DNA from: Lysobacter terrestris
Lineage (GTDB): Bacteria; Pseudomonadota; Gammaproteobacteria; Xanthomonadales; Xanthomonadaceae
Reading direction: 5' to 3'
Length of the DNA: 64,000 nucleotides
Assembly: GCF_014489475.1 (NCBI RefSeq)
Contig: NZ_CP060820.1
Span: 2,930,001-2,994,000 of the forward strand
How positions within the stretch are numbered: position 1 is the first letter of the stretch; every line of letters begins with the position of its first letter. Position numbers and translations under genes: made by a program. The notes below the pieces were generated by a model, which had not been told where the DNA came from, made no database searches, and worked only from the letters and a program-made list of their open reading frames with translations. Positions 7,898-15,668 of the stretch are shown in pieces.

Positions 7898-9406
7898 ATG
7901 CGCCCGACCGTCCAACCCCGTCGTCCCGCTCTCGCTGCTGCCGTGCTCTGGGCGCTGCTCGGCATGCCGCTGCTGGTCTCCGCCGCCGATGCCGACATGG
8001 CCGCGATCCAGCGCACCGTCACCGCGCAGCACGACGTGTCGCTCAAGCGGCTTCAGGACTGGATCGCGCTGCCGTCGATCGCGGCGGAAAACCTAAATTC
8101 GCGCGAAGGCGCGGAGTACATGGCCAGGCTCGCGCGCGAGGCCGGTTTCCAGCAGGTCGCGGTCCTCGACACCGACGGCAAGCCCGGCGTGTTCGCTACG
8201 CTCGATGCGGGCGCGAAGAAAACCGTGGGCCTGTACTTCATGTACGACGTGAAGCAGTTCGATCCCGCGGAATGGACCTCGCCGCCGCTGGAATCGAAAC
8301 TCGTCGACAGGCCCGGCCTGGGCAAGGTGCTGGTCGGACGCGGCGCGGTGAACCAGAAGGGCCCCGAATCCGCGCTGCTCGCCGCGCTGCATGCCATCCG
8401 CATCGCGAACCAGAAGATGCCGGTGAACCTGGTGCTGGTGGCCGAAGGCGAGGAGGAGATCGGCTCGCCGCACATCGGCCAGCTCGTGCACCGCCCCGAA
8501 GTCGAAGCCGCGTTGCGCAACACCATTGGCGTGTTCATGCCCGCGGCCTCGCAGGACAGCGACGGCAACGTGCAGATCACCCTCGGCGCCAAGGGCGTGG
8601 TCGAACTGGAACTGGTCGCCAGCGGCGAGAAGTGGGGCCGGGGGCCGAAGAAGGACATCCACTCCTCGCTCAAGGCCATGGTCGACAGCCCCGCATGGCG
8701 GCTGGTGAAGGCGCTCGACACGCTGGTCTCCGAGGACGGCAACACCATCACCATCGACGGCTATCCCGCCGCGCCGCCGATCAGCGCCGAACACAAGGCC
8801 ATGATCGCCGCCGTCGTGAAGGTGCGCAGCGAAGCCAAGAGCAAGAAGCAGTTCGGCGTGGAGCACTGGATCGACGACCTGCCGTGGCAGCAGGCCAACG
8901 AGCGCCTGGTGTCGCAGCCCACGGTGAACATCGAAGGCCTCGTCGGCGGCTACACCGGCCCGGGCGGCAAGACCGTGCTGCCGCACCGCGCCGTGGCCAA
9001 GATCGACATGCGCCTGGTACCGGGCATGAAGAAGGACGCCGCCGTTGCCGCGCTGAAGGCGCACCTGGCCAAGCGCGGCTACGCCGACATCGAGGTCAAC
9101 GTCAGCGGCGGCTACGACGCCACCCAGACCTCCGCCGACGCCGCGCTGATCCAGGCGCAGCGCAGCGTGCTCGAACGTCGCGGCATCAAGCCCTTGCTGT
9201 GGCCGCGCAACGCCGGCTCCTACCCGGGGTTCGTCTTCACCGATGCGCCGTTGAGCCTCGCCTCCGGCCACTTCGGCCTAGGCCACGGCAGCGGCGCGCA
9301 CGCCCCGGACGAGTACTACCTGATCGAATCCACCAACCCGGCGGTGCAGGGGTACGACGGCGCGGTGATGTCGTTCGTGGAGTATCTGTACGAACTTGGT
9401 AAATGA
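7898..9406 (+). CDS. Exported M20-family metallo-hydrolase with altered metal ligands
   Basis: A 502-residue protein with a signal peptide ending near LLVSAADA. The M20 peptidase/deacylase architecture is clear: a catalytic domain, a lid domain around GAKGVVELEL ... HSSLKAMV, and the C-terminal part with GHGSGAHAPDEY carrying the last metal-ligand His. GEEEIGS supplies the general base and a metal Glu. Two canonical ligands are changed: in the usual H-x-D motif the His is Met (FMYDV, M115), and the bridging Asp in GRGxxDxKG is Asn (GRGAVNQKG, N152). The zinc site is therefore either reshaped or degenerate. A GGAG ribosome site lies 7 bases before the ATG. The gene is monocistronic and followed by a strong terminator. 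Confidence 0.87.
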   Translation: MRPTVQPRRPALAAAVLWALLGMPLLVSAADADMAAIQRTVTAQHDVSLKRLQDWIALPSIAAENLNSREGAEYMARLAREAGFQQVAVLDTDGKPGVFATLDAGAKKTVGLYFMYDVKQFDPAEWTSPPLESKLVDRPGLGKVLVGRGAVNQKGPESALLAALHAIRIANQKMPVNLVLVAEGEEEIGSPHIGQLVHRPEVEAALRNTIGVFMPAASQDSDGNVQITLGAKGVVELELVASGEKWGRGPKKDIHSSLKAMVDSPAWRLVKALDTLVSEDGNTITIDGYPAAPPISAEHKAMIAAVVKVRSEAKSKKQFGVEHWIDDLPWQQANERLVSQPTVNIEGLVGGYTGPGGKTVLPHRAVAKIDMRLVPGMKKDAAVAALKAHLAKRGYADIEVNVSGGYDATQTSADAALIQAQRSVLERRGIKPLLWPRNAGSYPGFVFTDAPLSLASGHFGLGHGSGAHAPDEYYLIESTNPAVQGYDGAVMSFVEYLYELGK

Positions 9407-9789
9407 TCCGCACTAGGCGGGCTTGAGCTGCCGCCAGCACGCATGAGGCCCGCTTCGGCGGGCCTTTTCTTTGCGCACTTCCACCCGTCGTCTGCCTGAT
9501 CCACCATCAACGCTCCGCGTGTTACCACCGGTCTTCACTTCAGGTCGATGTCGCCCACCTTGTCGCGGTAACTCTTCTTCGTGTCCGCTCAGCTCACACC
9601 CGCAGTGTGACGGCACGGCCCACGAGGCCCGTAGACGGGTGGTTCCGTCAACGTATCCCCCAAACGGGTGCAGGAGTGCTCGCCGGTGGCCGCCGGGCCG
9701 CCGGAGCTGCGTTGCCCCCAGTAATTGCGTGCCGATGGACGCAGGACGCTGGCCCCACGGCATCGGGGTGGCATCGCCGGAGTGCAGCC
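9407..9789. other. Intergenic gap with terminator and possible gene remnant
   Basis: The gap contains a half copy of the family-A palindrome (9413-9432), the terminator of the M20 gene and, on the minus strand around 9539-9590, a short coding-like tail that reads DTKKSYRDKVGDIDLK before a stop. The rest shows no recognisable gene. Confidence 0.45.
9446..9473 (+). terminator. Rho-independent terminator after the M20-family gene
   Basis: The stem AGGCCCGC / GCGGGCCT has a TTCG tetraloop and is followed by TTTTCTTT. It lies 40 bases after the stop codon. Confidence 0.88.
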
Positions 9790-11070
9790 ATGGATCGTAT
9801 TTGCCTCGTATTGGCGCTGGGTTTGGCCGGAACCGTAGTGATGGTCAGCGGGTGCGGGGTGTTCAATCCCTACATTCGACACGACACGGTTGGTAAAGGC
9901 CCTTCGGGATGTTTGGGTGTGAGTGGCATCGGTGTTGCCGATCCGATCGATGCCAGCGGACACGGCAGTGGCAACGGCACGTCCGTCGACCAAGGCAAAA
10001 CCACTCCCAAGGCCGGCACCGCATTGCAGTACGCGTGCCGCATGCTGGTTCTGGTGCAACGCAATCGCGACGGGGTCACCAACACTCAATCGGGAATGAT
10101 CGCAACGCTCGTGCCGTTGACCGGCATCATCGGCTACAACAGCGCCCGCGGGGTAAACGCGCCCACCAATGCGGCGATGGCGGCCGGCGGCCTGGCCACG
10201 TACACCGTGGGAACCTCGCTCGCGCAAAGCGACCGGTTGTTGATCTACGACGCGGGTGTCAAGTCGATCTCGTGCGCGATCACCACGTATGGCGAAGGCC
10301 ATGCGCAAGCTGGGCGACAGCAGCCCCTGAAGAAAGCATTGCGGGATCACATCGGGTTGGCGCGCAAAAGCTTGCGCCAATTCAATTCAAATTCCGGCCA
10401 GATCGCTGTCGAGGGTTACCTGGTTACTGCCGAACTGGCTGCCGGACCTGATCAGAACGACGTGCTGGACGCGCAATTGCGCACGGTTGTGAGCAATGCT
10501 GTCAATGCCGTCAACGACAAGTTGACCTTGACTGTACCGAACATGGCCAAGGCCTTCGACAGTTCGTATCCCGTATGGACATCCATCAAGGCACCGCCCA
10601 AACCTGACAAACCGACCACCGAGATGGCAGTGGCGAAGGCCGGCCCTGCGACCAAAATTGACGCCGCCGTGCTGGAGCAGGAGCTGGACATCATCGACCG
10701 CCTCTACCGACAACTGGAAGTGCCGCCGTCGGTTGACTTGAAGCGCTGCCAGTTCCAGCTGTCGACCGAAGTCAGTGCTAAGTACGCAACAGCTCCCCTA
10801 TGGCTCGGTGCGACCGACAACGCGAATGGCACGACGATTCCAGCGAAAAAGAAAGTGCCGATCAGGATTCGGATATACGGCGGCCTCGCTCCCTTCGACA
10901 AGGCCGTGACCCAAGGCGCGCCGCCGCCGCCCGCACTGATGCTCGAATCCGAGAACGGCGCCGTGTTCCTGACGATCACGCCCGATGAAAAAAGTACGGG
11001 CGATTACGTCATCGCGGTCACCGACGCGTCAGGCCAGGAAAAGCGCGTCACCGTATCGGTTGCGGACTAA
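9790..11070 (+). CDS. Putative lipoprotein of unknown function
   Basis: A 426-residue protein. The chosen start gives a classic lipoprotein signal, MDRICLVLALGLAGTVVMVS before Cys in VSGC; longer in-frame starts would bury this signal. After the lipid-attachment Cys comes GVFNPYIR and a Gly/Ser-rich stretch. A mixed region follows with a long helix (about 130-180), and the C-terminal part (VTDASGQEKRVTVSV) looks like an Ig-like beta domain. I do not recognise the family. It is followed after 24 bases by the predicted peptidoglycan hydrolase, so the two probably form an operon. GC is moderately lower than in the flanking genes, in line with an accessory envelope cluster. Confidence 0.75.
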   Translation: MDRICLVLALGLAGTVVMVSGCGVFNPYIRHDTVGKGPSGCLGVSGIGVADPIDASGHGSGNGTSVDQGKTTPKAGTALQYACRMLVLVQRNRDGVTNTQSGMIATLVPLTGIIGYNSARGVNAPTNAAMAAGGLATYTVGTSLAQSDRLLIYDAGVKSISCAITTYGEGHAQAGRQQPLKKALRDHIGLARKSLRQFNSNSGQIAVEGYLVTAELAAGPDQNDVLDAQLRTVVSNAVNAVNDKLTLTVPNMAKAFDSSYPVWTSIKAPPKPDKPTTEMAVAKAGPATKIDAAVLEQELDIIDRLYRQLEVPPSVDLKRCQFQLSTEVSAKYATAPLWLGATDNANGTTIPAKKKVPIRIRIYGGLAPFDKAVTQGAPPPPALMLESENGAVFLTITPDEKSTGDYVIAVTDASGQEKRVTVSVAD

Positions 11071-11094
11071 CCTCCCTCACAAGCGGATGGTCAT

Positions 11095-12291
11095 ATGGAC
11101 GGCGATCATGTTCCCGAATTGATTCGGTTGGGTGGCTCCTCGGCAGGGCTGGCGCAGGCCCAGGGTATCGCCGCGCAAGCCATGGCAGCGGCGGGCCTGC
11201 CGGCGTTTCCGAAGAATGCTTGCGCCGCCAACCTGAGCGCGCTGCTGCAACTGGCGGGCCTCGATTTCCCGATGACTTTCGGGGCAGGCAAGCTCGCATA
11301 CATGTTGGGCGGAAAGTTCGACAGTCGCCGCTGGGTGCATGTGCGCGCCGGCGATCAGATTGAGGGTGACGTGGGTGTCACTTACGACAACGACACGAGC
11401 ATTCCCGGGTCCGACCACATCTACCTGGTGGTCAAGCGGGTGGATACGGACCGGATGGTGATTGCCGACAACCAAGCGACGCAACCCCATGAGCGGTTCG
11501 TGTCGGGCAAGGGCAAGACGCCGACCGAGTACTTCCTGCGTGCCCCGACGATGGCCTATGTGCTGCGCTCCGTTCCGGAGGCTGTGGAGGTGCCGGACAT
11601 CTTGCGTCTGGCCGAGGCATCGGACATTGCGCAATACGACTGGAACCAGCGCGGTCAGGCGCCGAAGGGCTACATCAAGGGCATGGCATTGGCCTTCGCG
11701 GACGCCTATGCACGCTTGAAAGGCGGTGAAGCTGTTGCCCAGGAAATGGGCCGTGAGATCGGGGAACCGGCTACAGACGCGCTGGCGTGGTACCGGAATC
11801 ATTTCGCACAGGCTGGGTTTGCTGCGCCGGCTACGGCCAGCGACCGCCTGCGCCAGCTGTTCGTGATGCTGGTTGGACTTGGCATGCGGGAAAGTTCCGG
11901 GCGGTATTGCGAAGGGCGTGATCGATCCGCCTCCAACACCAGTGCCAACACGGCCGAGGCCGGGCTCTTCCAGATGAGCTACGACCTGTGCCTGGCATTG
12001 CCGAGCCTGCAGCGGTTGATGGAGACGTATGGCAACTCCACCACCTTGGCGGAAGTGTTTCGGGAGGGCGTGCGTTGCAAAGCGTCGGATTGGGAGAATC
12101 ACGGGCGCGGTCACGGCATGGAGTTCCAGCGTCTGACCAAAGCGTGCCCCGCGTTCGCGGTCGATTGCGCCGCCGTTGCCCTGCGGGCCCGCCGCAAGCA
12201 CTGGGGGCCAATTAACAAGCGTGCGGCGGAAGTGCGCCTGGAGTGCGATTCGCTGCTGCTAGCCGTCCAGCAGCTCGTGGACGCGGCCTGA
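11095..12291 (+). CDS. Predicted two-domain peptidoglycan hydrolase (cysteine peptidase-like plus lysozyme-like)
   Basis: A 398-residue protein without a visible signal peptide. The N-terminal half resembles an NlpC/P60 or CHAP-type cysteine peptidase: KNACAANLSALLQLAG (candidate nucleophile Cys around residue 43), a GDQIEGDVGV strand, then SDHIYLVV with the candidate His. The C-terminal half resembles a lysozyme or soluble transglycosylase: LGMRESSGRYCEGRD with a candidate catalytic Glu, then AEAGLFQMSYDL, the usual AxxGLxQ pattern. Both halves would cut peptidoglycan. The missing signal and the preceding lipoprotein gene raise the possibility of an effector exported by a dedicated secretion system with a lipoprotein partner, but no known effector-recruitment domain is visible. 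Domain calls rest on motifs only. Confidence 0.62.
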   Translation: MDGDHVPELIRLGGSSAGLAQAQGIAAQAMAAAGLPAFPKNACAANLSALLQLAGLDFPMTFGAGKLAYMLGGKFDSRRWVHVRAGDQIEGDVGVTYDNDTSIPGSDHIYLVVKRVDTDRMVIADNQATQPHERFVSGKGKTPTEYFLRAPTMAYVLRSVPEAVEVPDILRLAEASDIAQYDWNQRGQAPKGYIKGMALAFADAYARLKGGEAVAQEMGREIGEPATDALAWYRNHFAQAGFAAPATASDRLRQLFVMLVGLGMRESSGRYCEGRDRSASNTSANTAEAGLFQMSYDLCLALPSLQRLMETYGNSTTLAEVFREGVRCKASDWENHGRGHGMEFQRLTKACPAFAVDCAAVALRARRKHWGPINKRAAEVRLECDSLLLAVQQLVDAA

Positions 12292-12332
12292 GGAGGTTCA
12301 CGGTGGCGTGGCTAGCCAAGCAACAAGGTGTT

Positions 12333-12830
12333 TTAAGGAACGATTGTGACTGGAGTGCCCGTGCCAACGCGCTTCCAGATTTCTTCGATCTCGCGATTAC
12401 TTACCGCGATGCAGCCATCGGTCCAGTTGAAAGGGCGCCACCAGGCGTTGCCGCCGTGAATCATGATGGCACCACCCGGATCTACTTTTTTGTCTTCGGC
12501 CTCCGATCGGTCTTGCGCATTCGGGTACGAAATGTGGAGGCCAAGATGGAACTTGCTCTCCGCATTCTTGGAGTCGATCTCGTAGTTCCCTTCTGGTGTC
12601 CGTTCGTCGCCATATTGCACTTTGTCGCCTTCCGGATTTGCACCCAATCGCACTCGATACTGCGCAATTACGGCGTCGTCGCGATAGAGGGTGAGCAATC
12701 GGTCTGACTTGTCTACGAGTATCCGGGTCGCGCGCTGCTCTTTCGGGAGCAAGTCAGGTTCCCTCGCGTGGCTTCCATTGCAGCCCAGTGCGAAGAAGAT
12801 GAAGGTTGCATTCATGAGGGGGATTTTCAT
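12333..12830 (-). CDS. L,D-transpeptidase (YkuD/YafK-like)
   Basis: A 165-residue protein. The chosen ATG (MKIPLMNATFIFF) has AAGGA in front of it and gives an export signal ending near LGCNGSHA; the Cys could be a weak lipobox. The mature domain has DKSDRLLTLYRD, TPEGNYEIDSKN and MIHGG, then WTDGCIAVSN, which contains the His and the catalytic Cys of the YkuD fold in the YafK-like variant (DGCIAV). Such enzymes make or cut peptidoglycan 3-3 cross-links or anchor lipoproteins. It is transcribed against the putative hydrolase gene and divergently from the LpxR-like gene, inside the same envelope-related cluster. Confidence 0.85.
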   Translation of the reverse strand: MKIPLMNATFIFFALGCNGSHAREPDLLPKEQRATRILVDKSDRLLTLYRDDAVIAQYRVRLGANPEGDKVQYGDERTPEGNYEIDSKNAESKFHLGLHISYPNAQDRSEAEDKKVDPGGAIMIHGGNAWWRPFNWTDGCIAVSNREIEEIWKRVGTGTPVTIVP

Positions 12831-12995
12831 CAGGGCATTCCTTTGACGCGGACGGACACGCGATGTTGTCGCCAGAGCAAACGCAGACGCATCAGCAATC
12901 ACGGACAGGATTTTGTCAGCTCACCCGTTTGGGTGGCTTTCGAATGGCATGGGCTCGTCATTTGCGTCGATCGGACCGGCGCTACCGGGGGAAAC

Positions 12996-14129
12996 ATGAA
13001 TCGATTTTCGGTGCTCGTTGCTGCAGGGCTGTTGGCGCCTGCTCATGCGCAAGCGATTGAACCAGCCGCCGTCGGTGCGGACACGTCCTTCAGCTCGTGG
13101 CACCTGGATCAGGACCTGTTCGCTTTGGGCCACAATCAGGATCGCAATTACACGATGGGGGTGCGCTTTGTCTGGCAGAACGACGCCGCTCGGCACAAGC
13201 TCGCCGGTAAGCTGTTGCTGCCGCTGGTCGATGGTATTGATCCGAGTGGCGCGGGCGCCTACGCGGTTTCGTTCGGCAACAGTGCGTTCACGCCCGACGA
13301 CCTGCGCCGCTCCGACGTGATTGCCGACGACCGGCCATACGGTTCGCTGTTGTATTGGGGCGCCTCCGTGGTCGCTTCTGACGCAGATGCTCCGGAACGG
13401 CAGGCAAGTGCGGCGAAGCTGGTCGTCGGAGTGCTTGGGCTGCCGATCAGTGACTGGGGGCAGAGTGGCATCCACACCGCCTGGCGGCATTTCGCGGGGA
13501 CCCCGGACCCGTATGACCCAAAGGGCTGGGACAACCAGATTTCGGATGGCGGCGAGTTCACCGCCATGTACCAGCGCTCATGGCTGCAGCGCTTACCGGT
13601 GTCATCGCGGTACTTTGATGCGGCCCAGACCGTGGATGCGTACGCGGGCTACTACACCGGAGCGAGTTACGCGGTGGTCGGCAAGTGGGGTCGGTTCTCC
13701 AAGGAGACCACGCCGTTCTGGGAAATGATCGGCGACATCGATCCGCAGGCGGATGCCAACATGCTGGCGCAGCTGCAAACTGTACCCGCGCGCTCCGATC
13801 AAGGGGCCGTGTACCTGGGTACGGTGGCGAGCACCGGTCTCGACCCCTGGTATCGCATCAAGGAGTGGTACTTCACCGGGGGCGTGCGAGCGCGCTGGGT
13901 AGGCTACAACGAACTGCTGCAGGGCGGCTTCCGCGATTCAAGGCACACCCTGTCAGCGGGCGAAATCGAGCGATGGGTCGGTGAGGCCTCGGTGGGTTTC
14001 AATCTCACGTTTCCACTCGGCCGGCGGTTGATGCTGACCTGCACGGAGCGCAGCCCCGAGCACAAACTCGCAGAGCGCCGCTCTCATCGTTGGTGCGGGA
14101 TCAATTTCTACCGGGCTTCGCGCCGGTAG
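12996..14129 (+). CDS. LpxR-like (DUF2219) outer-membrane lipid A deacylase family protein
   Basis: A 377-residue protein with a signal peptide (MNRFSVLVAAGLLAPAHAQA). The N-terminus has the family pattern LDQDLFALGHNQDRNYTMGVRFVW, similar to the ND...DxxYTxG motif of LpxR. RPYGSLLYWGAS and repeated amphipathic strands ending in SVGFNLTFPLG fit an outer-membrane beta barrel. LpxR proteins remove the 3'-acyloxyacyl chain of lipid A, but many DUF2219 homologues are untested. The ATG is preceded by GGGGGAAA. It lies 165 bases from the divergent L,D-transpeptidase gene. Confidence 0.8.
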   Translation: MNRFSVLVAAGLLAPAHAQAIEPAAVGADTSFSSWHLDQDLFALGHNQDRNYTMGVRFVWQNDAARHKLAGKLLLPLVDGIDPSGAGAYAVSFGNSAFTPDDLRRSDVIADDRPYGSLLYWGASVVASDADAPERQASAAKLVVGVLGLPISDWGQSGIHTAWRHFAGTPDPYDPKGWDNQISDGGEFTAMYQRSWLQRLPVSSRYFDAAQTVDAYAGYYTGASYAVVGKWGRFSKETTPFWEMIGDIDPQADANMLAQLQTVPARSDQGAVYLGTVASTGLDPWYRIKEWYFTGGVRARWVGYNELLQGGFRDSRHTLSAGEIERWVGEASVGFNLTFPLGRRLMLTCTERSPEHKLAERRSHRWCGINFYRASRR

Positions 14130-14172
14130 ACCGGATTGCCCTGCCGGCCCTGTCGCGTAGATGGTGCAACGC

Positions 14173-14200
14173 GTAGGGCGGGCTGGAGCCCGTCCTACGC
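14173..14200. repeat. Family-A intergenic palindrome, copy 3
   Basis: GTAGGGCGGGCTGGAGCCC followed by GTCCTACGC, a diverged copy of the same palindrome. It lies between the convergent LpxR-like gene and the small secreted protein gene. Confidence 0.7.
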
Positions 14201-14211
14201 CTGCCCGTTGC

Positions 14212-14658
14212 TTAGTCGGTAGTGGCGTTCTCCAGATATCGTAGGGAATTCAGGCGGGTTTCTGGGCCGAGGCGGCAGGTCACCGCGTCGGTGATGACGC
14301 GGGTGGTCAACGTCAGGTCGATGTCGACGACCACAACGGACAACGCGCAAGCGGCCGTGCCATTGGCGAAGTAGATGTCGACACCGGCAGTCGCTGCGTC
14401 TTCCGCATCGGTCGGGAGAGCGCAGATCACGCTGCGATTGACGGTGCTTACGTTGGCGATGCCGTAGGCACTGCGGGTCAGGGCCGTGCCATCGGAGGGC
14501 GTGGCGGGTTGGCACGCGGCGCCGGAAATGCCCTTGAAATCGGTGGCCTGTGCAGTTCGGATCGGCGCCATGAACAGGGTCGATATCAGCACGGTGATGG
14601 CAGAAACGGCCGCGGCCGCGACTGATGGCGTGCCGCAAAAGATGGAATGGACTTTCAT
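14212..14658 (-). CDS. Small secreted cysteine-containing protein, unknown function
   Basis: A 148-residue protein. The start was chosen for its GGAG ribosome site and for the signal peptide it gives (a long hydrophobic stretch ending TAQA before TDFKG). The mature part of about 108 residues has four Cys (AACQP, VICAL, AACAL, VTCRL), enough for two disulfides, and alternating hydrophobic strands such as ALSVVVVDIDLTL. No family was recognised. It faces the LpxR-like gene. Confidence 0.6.
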   Translation of the reverse strand: MKVHSIFCGTPSVAAAAVSAITVLISTLFMAPIRTAQATDFKGISGAACQPATPSDGTALTRSAYGIANVSTVNRSVICALPTDAEDAATAGVDIYFANGTAACALSVVVVDIDLTLTTRVITDAVTCRLGPETRLNSLRYLENATTD

Positions 14659-14830
14659 GCTCTGGACTCCTGCATCCGGCGGGCACCTGGCCCCTGCGAA
14701 GAGCGGGTACGCAGTGCTTGGTACGGAGAGCGGTAGTGGCAATTACGGGCTGTCGGATTTCGAGTGGCGCGGCCGGATCAGCTCATTGCCGAAAGGCTCC
14801 CACCGGACATAGGCTGGGTCGGCTTCATCG

Positions 14831-14889
14831 GCCCAACGTTCCACGCATCGACGCTGCCGGGTTTATGGCGCCAACCCCGCCTACGGGCT
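14831..14889. repeat. Family-C intergenic repeat, copy 1
   Basis: The segment CCAACGTTCCACGCATCGAC and the following hairpin CCGGGTTTATGG / CCAACCCCGCCTACGGG match the block at 17848-17907. The remainder of the 303-base gap (14659-14961) shows no gene. Confidence 0.55.
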
Positions 14890-14961
14890 ATGGTCTTTTT
14901 TGTGTCGACCCTGCGGCGCGTTGCGGTATCTTTCCCGCTCGTCGCAGATCAGATCGAGCCA

Positions 14962-15246
14962 ATGAAGGCCACCGTCGTCGGTTTAATCACCCCGCATGTT
15001 CTCAGGATCGCTGACCTCGCCAAGCAGGCCGAGTCAGGCGCCAACGTCGACTGGCACGTGCGGGATGCCGTCGCAAAGACGATCGAAGACCTCGGATCCC
15101 AGTACAACGCCCGGGACCTGCTCTCGGCCTACGTGCAGTGGCTGGAGACCGCGGCCCAGGAGGCAGGGCAGGCCCGCATGTTCTATTCCGGCGTGTTGCG
15201 TACGGCGGCTGCGGCAGCCAAACGAGAGATCCAGGCGCGCGAGTGA
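14962..15246 (+). CDS. Small helical protein, hypothetical
   Basis: A 94-residue open frame beginning MKATVVGLITPHVLRIADLA. The composition is protein-like, with mostly amphipathic helices (WHVRDAVAKTIEDLG, LLSAYVQWLETAAQ, TAAAAAKREIQ). No domain is recognised, and the upstream ribosome site (GAGCCA) is weak. A strong terminator 60 bases after the stop supports real transcription. Confidence 0.5.
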   Translation: MKATVVGLITPHVLRIADLAKQAESGANVDWHVRDAVAKTIEDLGSQYNARDLLSAYVQWLETAAQEAGQARMFYSGVLRTAAAAAKREIQARE

Positions 15247-15270
15247 GGAGTCACGCTCCAGGAGCAGCGC

Positions 15271-15560
15271 TCCGATAGCGGCCTGATTCTTCCCGTACGC
15301 CGCAAGAAAAGCCCCGCTCGCGGGGCTTTTTTGTTGGGCGGTGGGATGAAACGGGCGGCGCTCGGGATGTTTCGGGCCGTGCGCCGCCTGTTTCGGGCGG
15401 CGGCCCGCAAGAATCTTCCCGTGCGCCGCCCGAAACAGGTGGCCGGCCGGGTTATTTGCCCGGCGGGTGGACAAATTCTGTCCATCGATGGGGCTCGAAG
15501 GCTCGACGACCGGGAGGTTCGTGCGGCGGGTGGTGCGAATTTGCCCGGCGGGGCGATCCG
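15271..15560. repeat. Intergenic block of nested direct and inverted repeats
   Basis: The motif TTCCCGTxCGCCGC occurs near 15290 and 15417, and GGCCGTGCGCCGCC near 15376. GCCGCCTGTTTCGGGCGGCG (from 15383) is an inverted match, with one mismatch, to CGCCGCCCGAAACAGGTGGC (from 15424). TTTGCCCGGCGGG occurs twice, near 15455 and 15540. The 422-base gap 15247-15668 holds no convincing gene; its open frames show repetitive Arg/Ala-rich translations. Confidence 0.55.
15307..15335 (+). terminator. Rho-independent terminator after the small helical protein
   Basis: The stem AAAAGCCCCGC / GCGGGGCTTTT is followed by TTGTT. The A-rich 5' side would also make it work in the opposite direction. Confidence 0.85.
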
Positions 15561-15601
15561 GCGTAGATCAGGCGGGCGCCTGTGGGGCCGGCGGCGGTTG
15601 T

Positions 15602-15630
15602 CCCGGGTGCGCTTCGCTTACCCGGGCTAC
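15602..15630. repeat. Family-B intergenic palindrome, copy 1
   Basis: CCCGGGTGCGCTTCGCTTAC followed by CCGGGCTAC. The outer CCCGGG arms pair, and the loop is a small inner palindrome (GCGCTTCGC-like). Copies also lie at 29083, 29190 and 34709. Confidence 0.75.
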
Positions 15631-15668
15631 GGTCCTGCTGCGCGGGACGCATCGGCGTCCCGGGTCCG

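Noticed and set aside
8093-9271. Long minus-strand open frame (about 390 codons) opposite the M20-family gene
   Set aside because: His/Gly/Ala-rich translation without domains; it is the antisense of a well-supported gene with high third-position GC.
12996-14129. LpxR-like protein considered as a TonB-dependent receptor or porin
   Set aside because: No plug or TonB box; the N-terminal D-x-x-YTxG and RPYG patterns match DUF2219 instead.
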